From Flavobacterium succinicans LMG 10402 (GTDB taxonomy: Bacteria; Bacteroidota; Bacteroidia; Flavobacteriales; Flavobacteriaceae): a stretch of 64,000 nucleotides of DNA. The stretch covers positions 1 to 64,000 of the forward strand of contig NZ_JATV01000001.1 in NCBI RefSeq assembly GCF_000611675.1, read 5' to 3'. The notes under the pieces were generated by a model. It saw only the letters and a list, made by a program, of their open reading frames with translations. It made no database searches and was not told where the DNA came from. Position numbers and translations under genes: made by a program. Of this stretch, positions 37,985-46,271 are shown in pieces. Each line of letters begins with the position of its first letter. Positions within the stretch are counted from its first letter, which is position 1.

Positions 37985-38059
37985 GCTATTAGTTACCTCT
38001 CGAAAACACTGCAAGTTTTTAAAGCTACTATTATTATATAACACAAGAGAATCGACTTC

Positions 38060-40126
38060 TTATTTTTCGAGTAAGAGTCGGTTGAGTTGTGTAACTTCGG
38101 TAGCATTTAACTCAGGTAATAGTTGCTCAAATTGCGCTCTGTAATCGGGCATTTTTAAAATTTTTCGGATAGTTTCTCTACCAAATTTTGAAAATTGCCA
38201 CATGTGATGCGTCGTAGCGTTGACTAAATTTTTCAACACTTCAGGCGTAAGCATTCTAAATTCAAAGAGGGTTTCTAAGGCATTTTGTCGGGTTGTAGCT
38301 TCAAAATCAGGCGATGAAAAGCGAATCAATTCTTGTAGCAAATCTTGTGGATTAGGACTGTAATTCGGCGTATTTAAAGCCAATGCCAACCATAAAATGC
38401 GCAAGTTATAATCGTTAAATCCAATCCAATGTTGGGTTTGATCCAAGTACTTATAACGATCGTTCTCAAAAGAATTCCATAACGTAAACAAGGATATTTC
38501 ACGCGTTTGATAGGAAGCATCCTCCAACAAAGTCTCGTAGTTCGTTTTAAAATCATCTGGTATTTGCGAAAAATGACTCGCTATTTTTTGACGAATCGAT
38601 AGGTTTTGTGTGGAGAAAGCCAAGGCAATTAATTCCTTAATGTCTTCGTATTTTTCTTTTCGTAATTGGGCGATGCTATTTTCTTTGACTGTAAAATATA
38701 CATCAGATTGTAGCAGATCCAGAAAGAAAGCTTTTTTCTCAGATAACGATTTTGCTTTATATTGATCTAGCTGTAATTGTATTTTTATGCTTCTATTTTT
38801 ACTCAATAACTCATTGGCTTCAAGAGTATTGAATTTAAAGTCTTCAAGCCATACTTTAGAAAAGTTGTGTGTGTCAAAATCAGCTACTTTTCGAATTTCA
38901 GCTAAGAAATCTTCCGTATTTACCGTTTGGTATGCATAGCGGTTAAGGTAGTTTTTGATTGCTTTTTTAAAAGCCTTATCCCCTATTTTTTGGTGCAAAT
39001 AAAACAAAGCCCAAGCCCCTTTTTCGTAAAACGTCAACGAACTGGCTTTGGCATGCAACACCGGAATAGTATCGGTACGGGAAGCAAACTTCAATTGCTG
39101 TGCTTTTTCATACAAATAACTATAAAAATAATCTTCACCATAGCTATCTTTTTCTGCAAGCAAGGCAAAATAAGTTGCAAATCCCTCCTGCAACCAATGG
39201 TGTTGACTGCTCTCGGCTGTAATCAAATTACCAAACCATTGATGAGCCAATTCGTGTGCATTAACATTCGTATATTTTCGATCAAAAAAACCAATAGTAT
39301 CTACCACATAGCGAGTCATAAAGGTGGTAGCTGTGGTGTTTTCCATCCCTGCATACAAGAAATCTCGCACGGGCACCTGCTTGTAATTCCCCCAAGGATA
39401 TGGAATGCCGATTTCTTTTTCTAAAAAATCAAACATCTTTTTGGAATAGCGATAGGTAGGTTCAAAACGAGCTACATCTTTAGCTTCAATATAAAATTCC
39501 AATGGGACACCTGAGTCTGATTTTTGGGTCTTTTTTTCATAATTTCCAATCGCTAGCATTAATAAATACGAACTCATGGGCTGTTGCATGCGGTAGCGCC
39601 AAGTGGTTAGGGAATCTTGAGTGTTTTTTTCCTTTAAAGTGCCATTCGAAATCACTTGATACTTTTGATCCGCTACAATGTCTAGATGGAATACCACCTT
39701 TTCGTTCACATCGTCAAAACTTGGAAACCAATGACTGGTGTATTTTCCTTGTCCTTGGGTCCATATTTGTCCCGTTTGGGTGTTGGGATTACCCACAAAG
39801 TACAAGGCTTGCTTGGGTTGGGCTTCATAGGAAAAGCTAACGCTGTGTTTTCCTTTTGTAAAGGGAAAAATAAGTATCAATTGCTTGCCATTGGTAGTGA
39901 AGGGAATTTCTTTTCCATTACGTTTGACCTGAGTAAACAGCATATTTTGGGCATCCATTTTTACCGTATCAACGGCTGATAGTACTTTAAAATCATAGCG
40001 AACGTTACCAGTGATGGTTTTGGATTGGGCATCAATGGATATCGAACCGTAAGCGGTTTTAAAATCAACTTTTCGCGTTTGTTGGGCAAAAAGAAACGAA
40101 CTTAACAAAAGAAAAAAATACTTCAT
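38060..40126 (-). CDS. M1 family aminopeptidase (exported)
   Basis: This 688-residue zinc metallopeptidase has a signal peptide (about 1-15, ending FAQQ). The exopeptidase motif GMENTTATTF (family GAMEN) is near residue 256, and the zinc motif HELAHQWFGN near 291 has the third ligand Glu about 18 residues later in WLQEGFATYF. The C-terminal half is helical and HEAT-like, as in other M1 enzymes. It is likely periplasmic or outer-membrane-associated and trims peptides during nutrient uptake. A TAACTTTG box lies upstream. Confidence 0.93.
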   Translation of the reverse strand: MKYFFLLLSSFLFAQQTRKVDFKTAYGSISIDAQSKTITGNVRYDFKVLSAVDTVKMDAQNMLFTQVKRNGKEIPFTTNGKQLILIFPFTKGKHSVSFSYEAQPKQALYFVGNPNTQTGQIWTQGQGKYTSHWFPSFDDVNEKVVFHLDIVADQKYQVISNGTLKEKNTQDSLTTWRYRMQQPMSSYLLMLAIGNYEKKTQKSDSGVPLEFYIEAKDVARFEPTYRYSKKMFDFLEKEIGIPYPWGNYKQVPVRDFLYAGMENTTATTFMTRYVVDTIGFFDRKYTNVNAHELAHQWFGNLITAESSQHHWLQEGFATYFALLAEKDSYGEDYFYSYLYEKAQQLKFASRTDTIPVLHAKASSLTFYEKGAWALFYLHQKIGDKAFKKAIKNYLNRYAYQTVNTEDFLAEIRKVADFDTHNFSKVWLEDFKFNTLEANELLSKNRSIKIQLQLDQYKAKSLSEKKAFFLDLLQSDVYFTVKENSIAQLRKEKYEDIKELIALAFSTQNLSIRQKIASHFSQIPDDFKTNYETLLEDASYQTREISLFTLWNSFENDRYKYLDQTQHWIGFNDYNLRILWLALALNTPNYSPNPQDLLQELIRFSSPDFEATTRQNALETLFEFRMLTPEVLKNLVNATTHHMWQFSKFGRETIRKILKMPDYRAQFEQLLPELNATEVTQLNRLLLEK

Positions 40127-40156
40127 GTGGTGTGATTAACTAGAGCATTGGAGATT

Positions 40157-40164
40157 CAAAGTTA
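40157..40164 (-). promoter_or_regulatory. Putative -7 box of the M1 aminopeptidase gene
   Basis: The minus strand reads TAACTTTG, 30 bp before the ATG. TTG lies about 16 bp upstream of the box, slightly short for the usual spacing. Confidence 0.45.
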
Positions 40165-40192
40165 CAAACCTAGCGGGAATCAATGAGAGAAA

Positions 40193-40960
40193 ATGTGTAA
40201 GTTTACCACCAAATTACCAAAATTGAAAACAAAAGCCTTATTCAACTGGAGCAGCGGTAAAGATTCTGCTCTTGCCTTATACAAAATACTTCAAAATCCA
40301 GCTTTAGAAATCGACTGTTTGTTGACCAGTGTCAATCAGAAACACCAGCGCGTGTCCATGCATGGTCTACGTGTGGAACTACTGGAACAACAAGCTCAAA
40401 GTATTGGTTTGCCCCTACACATAGTACCTATTCCTGAAATGCCTACCATGCAAGCCTATGAAGAAGCCATGCAAAATGCTTTGCAACCGCTGCGCGCCAA
40501 AGGGATCACTCATGCAGTATTTGGTGATATTTTTTTAGAAGATTTGCGTTTGTATCGCGAAGAAAAATTGGCTTTGGCGGATTTAAAAGGGATTTTTCCG
40601 CTTTGGAAAATACCAACGAAAGATTTACTACAAGAATTCCTGCAACTTGGTTTTAAAACGATCGTGGTATGTGTAAGCGAGCGCTATTTGGATCAAAGTT
40701 TTGTAGGACGTGTCATTGATCAAAAATTCATAGACGATTTACCTGAAAACGTAGACATTTGTGGTGAAAATGGCGAGTTTCACACTTTTACCTTTGATGG
40801 ACCTTTGTTTACTAAACCCATTTCGTTTGATCTCGGCGAAGTTGTTTACCGTAAATACGAAAAACCCACCACAACCGACACTTCAGGTACAGCTTGCGAC
40901 ACCAACACCGATGATCCTTATGACTTTGGCTTTTGGTACTGCGACTTACTCCCAAAATAA
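40193..40960 (+). CDS. DUF71 / diphthine--ammonia ligase-like PP-loop ATPase
   Basis: This 255-residue protein has the ATP pyrophosphatase P-loop variant WSSGKDSALAL near residue 19 and the family motif CGENGEFHTFTFDGPLF near 188. It matches the DUF71/Dph6 family. Eukaryotic Dph6 amidates diphthine on EF-2, a modification absent from bacteria, so the bacterial substrate is unknown; a role in cofactor metabolism has been proposed for some members. The C-terminal Cys-rich tail (DTSGTACDTNTDDPYDFGFWYCDLLPK) is unusual. Confidence 0.83.
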   Translation: MCKFTTKLPKLKTKALFNWSSGKDSALALYKILQNPALEIDCLLTSVNQKHQRVSMHGLRVELLEQQAQSIGLPLHIVPIPEMPTMQAYEEAMQNALQPLRAKGITHAVFGDIFLEDLRLYREEKLALADLKGIFPLWKIPTKDLLQEFLQLGFKTIVVCVSERYLDQSFVGRVIDQKFIDDLPENVDICGENGEFHTFTFDGPLFTKPISFDLGEVVYRKYEKPTTTDTSGTACDTNTDDPYDFGFWYCDLLPK

Positions 40961-40969
40961 ACCACTATA

Positions 40970-41089
40970 GACTAAAAGTCCATAGACTTGGTTTGGCAAA
41001 CTGAAAGTCTGCAAAGTTGGAATATAATTTAACCGCAGATTCGCAAATTATTATAATTATTACTCTTTTAAAATCTGCGAATCTGCGGT
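40970..41089. repeat. Intergenic repeat cluster before the accessory island
   Basis: ACTAAAAGTCCATAGACTTG (from about 40970) and ACTGAAAGTCTGCAAAGTTG (from about 41000) are imperfect direct copies. Further on, ACCGCAGATTCGCA (41032-41045) and TGCGAATCTGCGGT (41076-41089) are exact complements with a 30-base loop. The gap 40961-41316 holds nothing else recognisable. Confidence 0.75.
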
Positions 41090-41316
41090 GTAAAAATTTT
41101 TAGAAGCTATACCACTTTATCCATTGGAAATTTAGTAACAAAAAACGAAAACGTTAATTAAAAGTTAACAAAATTGTGATTTTATTTTATGTTTTAAGAT
41201 AATATTAGTAATTTTACAACAATTACCTCATTTCCAACACAATATAAAACCATAAGTATAAATTTTCTATTTCAGCACAGCAATCATTACTATAAATCAT
41301 TGCAAACAAAACACTT

Positions 41317-41583
41317 ATGAATTACAAAAAAATAATCCTAACGGCAATTCTGACAGTACTTATTATTTATGTAGTGTCCTCAGTTGTGCTCTTGCTTTCC
41401 AGCGGAGGCCCTAGCGATTATTGGCAAGCTTTTAACCCCATCTACCAACACGAAACTTGGATGTTTGTTTTTAGTTGGTCCCTTGGCGATTGGGGCTTTT
41501 TGGTGATGACAATTTTATGGTTCCTACTCTACTCTTCTATATTTCTTATTGTAGATAAACCGTTTTTTGAGAAGTATCTTTGA
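41317..41583 (+). CDS. Small two-TM membrane protein of unknown function
   Basis: This 88-residue protein has hydrophobic segments at about 6-28 and 60-80, linked by a hydrophilic, Trp-rich loop (SDYWQAFNPIYQHETWMFVFSW). No family is recognised. Its TGA stop is directly followed, in the same frame, by sequence coding for the C-terminus of an acetyltransferase-like protein, so a fused or truncated arrangement is possible. The upstream region is AT-rich with only a near-consensus -7 box. Confidence 0.55.
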   Translation: MNYKKIILTAILTVLIIYVVSSVVLLLSSGGPSDYWQAFNPIYQHETWMFVFSWSLGDWGFLVMTILWFLLYSSIFLIVDKPFFEKYL

Positions 41584-41772
41584 AGGAAGCAATTAGTAAC
41601 TCAGGCTTGCAAAGGTTCTATCAAAAAAGGATTTGATGGTTTTGTAGCATTTACCGCTAAAACAAACCTAATTAAACATTACGAAGAAAATTTAGGTGCT
41701 TATCATTTTAAAAATCAAAGAATGATTATTGAAACCGAAGCAGCAAAAAAATTAGTAAAAAAAATATTTTAA
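41584..41772 (+). pseudogene. 5'-truncated GNAT-like acetyltransferase remnant
   Basis: Reading in the frame of the preceding gene, the codons after its stop give a 62-residue stretch containing GFDGFVAFTAKTNLIKHYEE, LGAYHFKNQRMIIET and KLVKKIF, then a stop at 41770-41772. This resembles the C-terminal end of short GNAT-like proteins of Bacteroidota, in which an acyl-CoA-binding half would precede it. No start codon or N-terminal half is present, so I call it a truncated remnant. Confidence 0.55.
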
Positions 41773-41783
41773 ATCGTAAAAAT

Positions 41784-41945
41784 ATGAACATCATAAAAGA
41801 ACCCAAAGGTGTAGATTTTATCATTCAAAGCCCACCTTTAACCGATGTTGAGAGAAAAGAAATTAGTGATTTTATTGCTAGTAGAAAAGCTAAAAAAGTA
41901 GTTGTAAAAACAATTGTAAAAGAAAAAACTACGATAAAAAAATAG
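41784..41945 (+). CDS. 53-residue protein, possible partner of the lost GNAT gene
   Basis: The ORF ATG 41784 to TAG 41945 encodes a small basic protein: MNIIKEPKGVDFIIQSPPLT, DVERKEISDFIASRKAKK, then a Lys-rich tail. It starts 11 bp after the GNAT remnant. The tandem arrangement resembles two-gene modules seen in Bacteroidota (GNAT-like gene plus a small partner), so it may be an orphan partner or antitoxin; this is inference only. Confidence 0.5.
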   Translation: MNIIKEPKGVDFIIQSPPLTDVERKEISDFIASRKAKKVVVKTIVKEKTTIKK

Positions 41946-42032
41946 ATACTAATAAAATCCACTTTGACTATTGAAATAACGCTATCGATTATCCTTTTTG
42001 GGAGCACCCCGCCTAAGGATCGAAAGAACGTT

Positions 42033-42102
42033 CCCTCCCGTGATTCGCTCTATCTTTGTAGCCGAACCCCGGCCACAAAGGATGCCACTACTCCCGGGGC
42101 TA
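42033..42102 (-). repeat. Dispersed hairpin repeat, copy 4
   Basis: On the plus strand: CCCTCCCGTGATTCGCTCTA, the inner stem CTTTGTAGCC / GGCCACAAAG around GAACCCC, then GATGCCACTACTCCCGGGGC. It has the same orientation as copy 2. It lies at the left edge of the restriction-type cluster. The stretch 41946-42032 before it has no recognisable feature. Confidence 0.8.
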
Positions 42103-42140
42103 GTCAGAACGAATAAGGTTTCGAATAACATTAAAGAAAT

Positions 42141-42174
42141 AACGCTTCTCTGGGAATGGAGAAGCGTTTTTTTT
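42141..42174 (+). terminator. Terminator hairpin at the cluster edge
   Basis: AACGCTTCTC and GAGAAGCGTT form a perfect 10 bp stem with an 8-base loop, followed by eight T residues. It points rightward, ending any read-through from the 53-residue gene, and lies just beyond the 3' end of the convergent HNH gene. Confidence 0.85.
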
Positions 42175-42204
42175 ATTACAATATGAAAAACTAGATTGAG
42201 AAAG

Positions 42205-42978
42205 CTACTTCAAAAAAATCGTATCCAAATGAAACTCTAAAAACTCTTTCTTTGGTAAGTACTTTAACGGCTCGCTAATTTTTAAATTCTCAATTGGTGC
42301 AAAGTTGTTTTTATAAAACGAAGTCTCTTTTTTACTTTTAAGCGAAGTCGAAAAGATCACTTCATAATTTGGTGCAATACCAATAATTCCTTTGTCATAG
42401 GCTTTATCGTAAAGAGCCGACAGACAAATGCCATTTTCTGGATTTAAACGATGTTCTTCATTTTTTGACCAAGGCATTATGTGACTGGCTAAAAGTAACT
42501 CAGGAATATCAATACCAGTAATGGCGCATTTAGCAGAATAATTTGCTAAAACCATTTGCCTAAAAACCGATTGATTCACTCTAGTTTTAACTTGACGTAT
42601 AGCGGTTTCTCCTTTTAAATCTTTGATATCAAAAAGTAACTCTTGGTATTTATTTTCTATGGAAGTGTTTTCTTTTTGGGCAAGAATTTGTTCACTTAAA
42701 AAAACTAACTCTTCTTGATTATTATAGAATTCATCCCAAATGGGTTTAACTTGATTCATACCGCCTTTTAAGCCACCAACTCCTCTAGCTTGCAAATGAG
42801 GGTCGCAACTAGCAAAATTCCCTAACCTCATACCGATAGAACTTGCTGTTCTATTTAAAAGATTGGCGAGCTCAATAATCTCTGGAGTTTGTTTGTGCAT
42901 TTTGCCAAACGGCAGCTTCAAATAGAGATTGAAGGCTAGAATGAGTTCTTCTTTTGTCCAGAGTTTTTTTACAAGCAT
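42205..42978 (-). CDS. HNH endonuclease (restriction-type)
   Basis: This 257-residue protein has a C-terminal HNH_2-like nuclease domain: AKCAITGIDIPELLLASHIMPW with Cys151 and His166, then NPENGICLSALYDKAYDKG with Asn182 and later Asp residues. The N-terminal part (about 1-80, WTKEELILAFNLYLKLPFG and NRTASSIGMRLGNF) looks like a small DNA-binding helical domain. Proteins of this type (COG3440) are often called predicted restriction endonucleases. It is the last gene of a four-gene operon headed by a DNA cytosine methyltransferase and starts immediately after the receiver-domain gene stops (0 bp gap). Confidence 0.9.
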   Translation of the reverse strand: MLVKKLWTKEELILAFNLYLKLPFGKMHKQTPEIIELANLLNRTASSIGMRLGNFASCDPHLQARGVGGLKGGMNQVKPIWDEFYNNQEELVFLSEQILAQKENTSIENKYQELLFDIKDLKGETAIRQVKTRVNQSVFRQMVLANYSAKCAITGIDIPELLLASHIMPWSKNEEHRLNPENGICLSALYDKAYDKGIIGIAPNYEVIFSTSLKSKKETSFYKNNFAPIENLKISEPLKYLPKKEFLEFHLDTIFLK

Positions 42979-43893
42979 TTATTTTATTTTAACTTCTAAC
43001 TTCTCTAAGTTCCCTTTGTGCTTTATAATATTTTTTCTAATTTCTTTACACAGATCTTCATCAAATATCAACTCGTCTTCTTTTCCTTCAATTCTTACTT
43101 TAAAAAATTCTTTTCCAACCTCATTAACAAAAATTTCAGCATGAGCGAACTGATTTCTAAACCAAATTATTTCTTTGTTATAATCTTCTGAAAAATCAGT
43201 TTCTCCAACTAATTCTAAAATTTTACCTAGTGCAAATATTTTCTGGGACGCACTAAACAAAACATTATCCTTTAATATTTTACTTGGCTTATTTGAATAC
43301 GCTTTGTCGCATTTTTCTTTAGCATTCTTCTGAATTTCTAAAAAAATATGAGGTAAAATTTTATCAATATTTGCTTTATTTTTAGAATCTTCAATGTAAT
43401 TCTTAACAAGGCAATTCATTAGAACATCCAGACTACTAGTTTCATGCATTATCATACCCCGCATTGCAACAATGTGTTGAAATTTCTTTATCGTTTGATT
43501 TATTACCGCTAAAATCTCATCTTCCAATTCTTTATAGTCTCCTCCTGTTAATTGAAAAAAAGTTATACGGTTATTACTAAAAAGCTTTACATCTTTTACA
43601 TTATCATTTGCTGAATAAAAAAATATTTCTGTGAAATTATGTTGACTATCTCTAATAAAATCGATTACCTGACTGCCAAAAGTTCCTTCATTTAAAGAAT
43701 AATCAGTTATAATAATATCAAACTCTTTTTTCTTTGAAAATATCTCTACAAACTCATTGAAATCTTCAGCTTCAATAATATTACAATTAAAATATTGATT
43801 TAAAAGAAATCCTTTTGTTTCTCCAAGAATTTTTTGAAAAGGACGTTCCTTAATTCTGTCATCAACCCATAAAATGTTGTAATCTAATTTCAT
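42979..43893 (-). CDS. Receiver-domain protein with Rx4H (HEPN-like) C-terminal half
   Basis: This 304-residue protein has an N-terminal response-regulator receiver (about 5-125): acidic pair Asp11/Asp12 (ILWVDD), candidate phospho-acceptor Asp64 in IIITDYSLNEG and Ser94 in FFYSAND. The usual switch lysine is not evident near residue 114. The C-terminal half (about 130-304) is helical and has RNQFAH at 246-251 and RGMIMH at 145-150, both fitting the Rx4H motif of HEPN ribonucleases; RN...H is the classic form. The HEPN assignment is inference. It overlaps the GHKL gene by 4 bp and abuts the HNH gene, so it is a plausible effector or switch. Confidence 0.78.
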   Translation of the reverse strand: MKLDYNILWVDDRIKERPFQKILGETKGFLLNQYFNCNIIEAEDFNEFVEIFSKKKEFDIIITDYSLNEGTFGSQVIDFIRDSQHNFTEIFFYSANDNVKDVKLFSNNRITFFQLTGGDYKELEDEILAVINQTIKKFQHIVAMRGMIMHETSSLDVLMNCLVKNYIEDSKNKANIDKILPHIFLEIQKNAKEKCDKAYSNKPSKILKDNVLFSASQKIFALGKILELVGETDFSEDYNKEIIWFRNQFAHAEIFVNEVGKEFFKVRIEGKEDELIFDEDLCKEIRKNIIKHKGNLEKLEVKIK

Positions 43894-46268
43894 AATGGAA
43901 ATGTTATTATAAATTCAACTCCTTTTTTAAAATCATTATTAATAGTTATCGATGCTCCTAATTTTCTTAATGTTTCTTTTGTTTGATATAGACCAATTCC
44001 TGATCCATTTGTTTTAGTATAACCAAAATCAAATACTTTATCTTTAATTTCATTTGGAATTCCATCTCCATCGTCTTTAAAATACAGAATGAGGTCAGAT
44101 TTAGTTTTAGTCCAATTAATAAATATATTTTTTGAATTGGCTTTTTTTGAATTACTAAATAAATTATCAAACAAAACAGTTATTTCTAATGGTCTAAATT
44201 TGGTTTTATACCCTATATTTTCTATTGGTTCAAATTCTATATTAATTGGTCTTTTTTGATGAATAAATGAATTAATTGGAATATAATTATTTACAACATA
44301 ATCATATGAAAACTGAACTATATCTTCCGTTATTCTTTCACTTTCCATGCTAAAGCCGGCATTTGTGACAAATCTTGATGCACTTAATATTTTTTTGACT
44401 TCCAGATTAATATTCAGAACTTCTTCAATTAACTTGTCTTTGGACAAATTACTATTTATTGATTTTATCAATTCATCAAGACTAAAAGTTATATTTCCAG
44501 CTGTGTGAACTATTTGATGTTGCAACGTTAATAAATCATCTTTATCTCTATTATTTATTGAATTATCAAATAATTTTCTGGAAATTTCTTCATTTAATTC
44601 TTTAGAAATTTTTTCGTTTTCTATAAGTTTTTCAAACGCTTCTGCTTCTGCTTCGTCTTTTACTTTACGAAGTTCATCAATTTTCTTTTCTGCTTTCTTA
44701 ATTGTACTAATGACTTCTTCTTTATTAAAAGAATCCGTTTTTATTTGTTCGGTAAGATTGCTTAAAACTGTGTTTATAGAGTTTTCGGATTTTTTATTTA
44801 AAATACTTAAAATTTCATCTGAAACCTCGAATCGTATAACATTCTTAGAATTTGTTAAACCATTCAATAACTTCCTTAAGTTATCATTAATATCATTAAT
44901 CTTTTCATTTTCTTGGCCTTTGTTTTTTATAAAAACATTGTCAAAATTGATGAATTCTTCTGGAGAAAGTGAATTTCCCCAATCAGTAATTTCAATAGTA
45001 TATTTTTCGAGTTTTTTTAAAGTTTCATAAAACCAATTTTCTAAATCTAAATAGGTTTGAGTTTTTATTAATCCATCACCTCTACTGGATGTTTCACGAA
45101 GATTATTGTTTGTCCCTTCTATTGATATGTAACCTATTACCTCACGTGTTCCTAAATAACGACTGTGCCCTTGGGCTTTCCTATTATCCATTTTTAGTGG
45201 ATCATTTCCTCTTTCTCCATAAGGAAAAATTCTTAACCCATTTTTGTAAACAAAAATATGCCCATATTCAACAGGCTGTAAGCCCATTCTTCTACTAAAA
45301 GTTAATTTTGCAGATAGATTTAAATAGTAAATTGAAAAATTCAGATCTTTAAAATTTTCAAATGGATTTTCTTCAGTTACTGAATACACCATTTTACCTG
45401 CTTCAAATAATGTTGTAATTATTTCTGAATCATAAACTTTAGACTCTATGTAAGTAGTTTTGATTCCTAAAGTATCAAATATTAAATTTTGAATATCTCC
45501 ATTAACAATCTTTATATATTTGACTAAGCTTTGATCAATTGGACTTTTAGGATGATTGACTTGTTTCTTGTTTTTAAGAATTTGTTCTTTATCGTTTTCA
45601 AGTTCCTCTTTGACTTTTAACAAGATGTTAAAAGAATCATTTTCATTAATTGTATTGGGATTTATTAATCTTGAAAGTGCATCCTTTAATTGAAGAAACT
45701 TATCTCTATTCCATTTGCTTTTTAAATTAGTTATTTCAAGAACTGTTCCGTGTTCAATATCATAATTACTTTCTTCAATAGTTTCTTGTAATACAGTTAT
45801 GTTAACAAATTCATCTTTGATGTCTCCTTCAAACTTATTCCAGTCAGTTATTAAAACTTCAACTTTTGGATTTGTTTCATCTTTTATAGTTTCCAAATAA
45901 AGATTACTGCCAAGTCTATCACAAGAGAAACGACCAATTCCTTTTGCACCTGCATAGGCTCTTTTCACTTTAATTTTATCACGATAATCATAACTGTCTT
46001 CCTCTGTACCTTCAATTTTAGCAGAATACGCTACAAATAACCATTTATTTATAAGGTCGTCATAGTTCATCCCTTTTCCATTATCCTTGATAATTATTTT
46101 TGCCCTACTTGAATAAATGTTTTCAAAAATAATTTCAACTTTTGTTGCGTGAGCATCATAAGCATTTTTCACTAACTCAAATACAGCAATAAAATCATCA
46201 TTGATTAAATCACTTCCTATAATATTCTTTAAAGCAGAACTAACTTTAAATGATAATGGGTTTTGCAT
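43890..46268 (-). CDS. Protein with two GHKL ATPase modules (Hsp90/MORC-like plus histidine-kinase-like)
   Basis: This 792-residue protein has an N-terminal GHKL ATPase of the MutL/Hsp90/MORC kind: N-box FELVKNAYDAHATKVEI (30-46), DNGKGM (62-67) and GAKGIGRFSCDRLG (107-120). A linker and long coiled coil (about 500-570) come next, then a possible His-containing helix LQHQIVHTAGNITFSLDEL (His584/His588). A second C-terminal GHKL domain follows with N-box LFDNLFSNSKKANSKNI (Asn702/Asn706), DDGDGIP (732-738) and GSGIGLYQTKETL (755-). No membrane segment is seen. It is probably a cytoplasmic sensor that could signal to the downstream receiver protein. Prokaryotic MORC-like ATPases are associated with restriction systems. 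Confidence 0.87.
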   Translation of the reverse strand: MQNPLSFKVSSALKNIIGSDLINDDFIAVFELVKNAYDAHATKVEIIFENIYSSRAKIIIKDNGKGMNYDDLINKWLFVAYSAKIEGTEEDSYDYRDKIKVKRAYAGAKGIGRFSCDRLGSNLYLETIKDETNPKVEVLITDWNKFEGDIKDEFVNITVLQETIEESNYDIEHGTVLEITNLKSKWNRDKFLQLKDALSRLINPNTINENDSFNILLKVKEELENDKEQILKNKKQVNHPKSPIDQSLVKYIKIVNGDIQNLIFDTLGIKTTYIESKVYDSEIITTLFEAGKMVYSVTEENPFENFKDLNFSIYYLNLSAKLTFSRRMGLQPVEYGHIFVYKNGLRIFPYGERGNDPLKMDNRKAQGHSRYLGTREVIGYISIEGTNNNLRETSSRGDGLIKTQTYLDLENWFYETLKKLEKYTIEITDWGNSLSPEEFINFDNVFIKNKGQENEKINDINDNLRKLLNGLTNSKNVIRFEVSDEILSILNKKSENSINTVLSNLTEQIKTDSFNKEEVISTIKKAEKKIDELRKVKDEAEAEAFEKLIENEKISKELNEEISRKLFDNSINNRDKDDLLTLQHQIVHTAGNITFSLDELIKSINSNLSKDKLIEEVLNINLEVKKILSASRFVTNAGFSMESERITEDIVQFSYDYVVNNYIPINSFIHQKRPINIEFEPIENIGYKTKFRPLEITVLFDNLFSNSKKANSKNIFINWTKTKSDLILYFKDDGDGIPNEIKDKVFDFGYTKTNGSGIGLYQTKETLRKLGASITINNDFKKGVEFIITFPL

Positions 46269-46271
46269 TCT

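Noticed and set aside
38927-39424. A 165-residue plus-strand frame inside the M1 peptidase gene.
   Set aside because: It is antisense to a well-supported gene with clear catalytic motifs and has no family resemblance.
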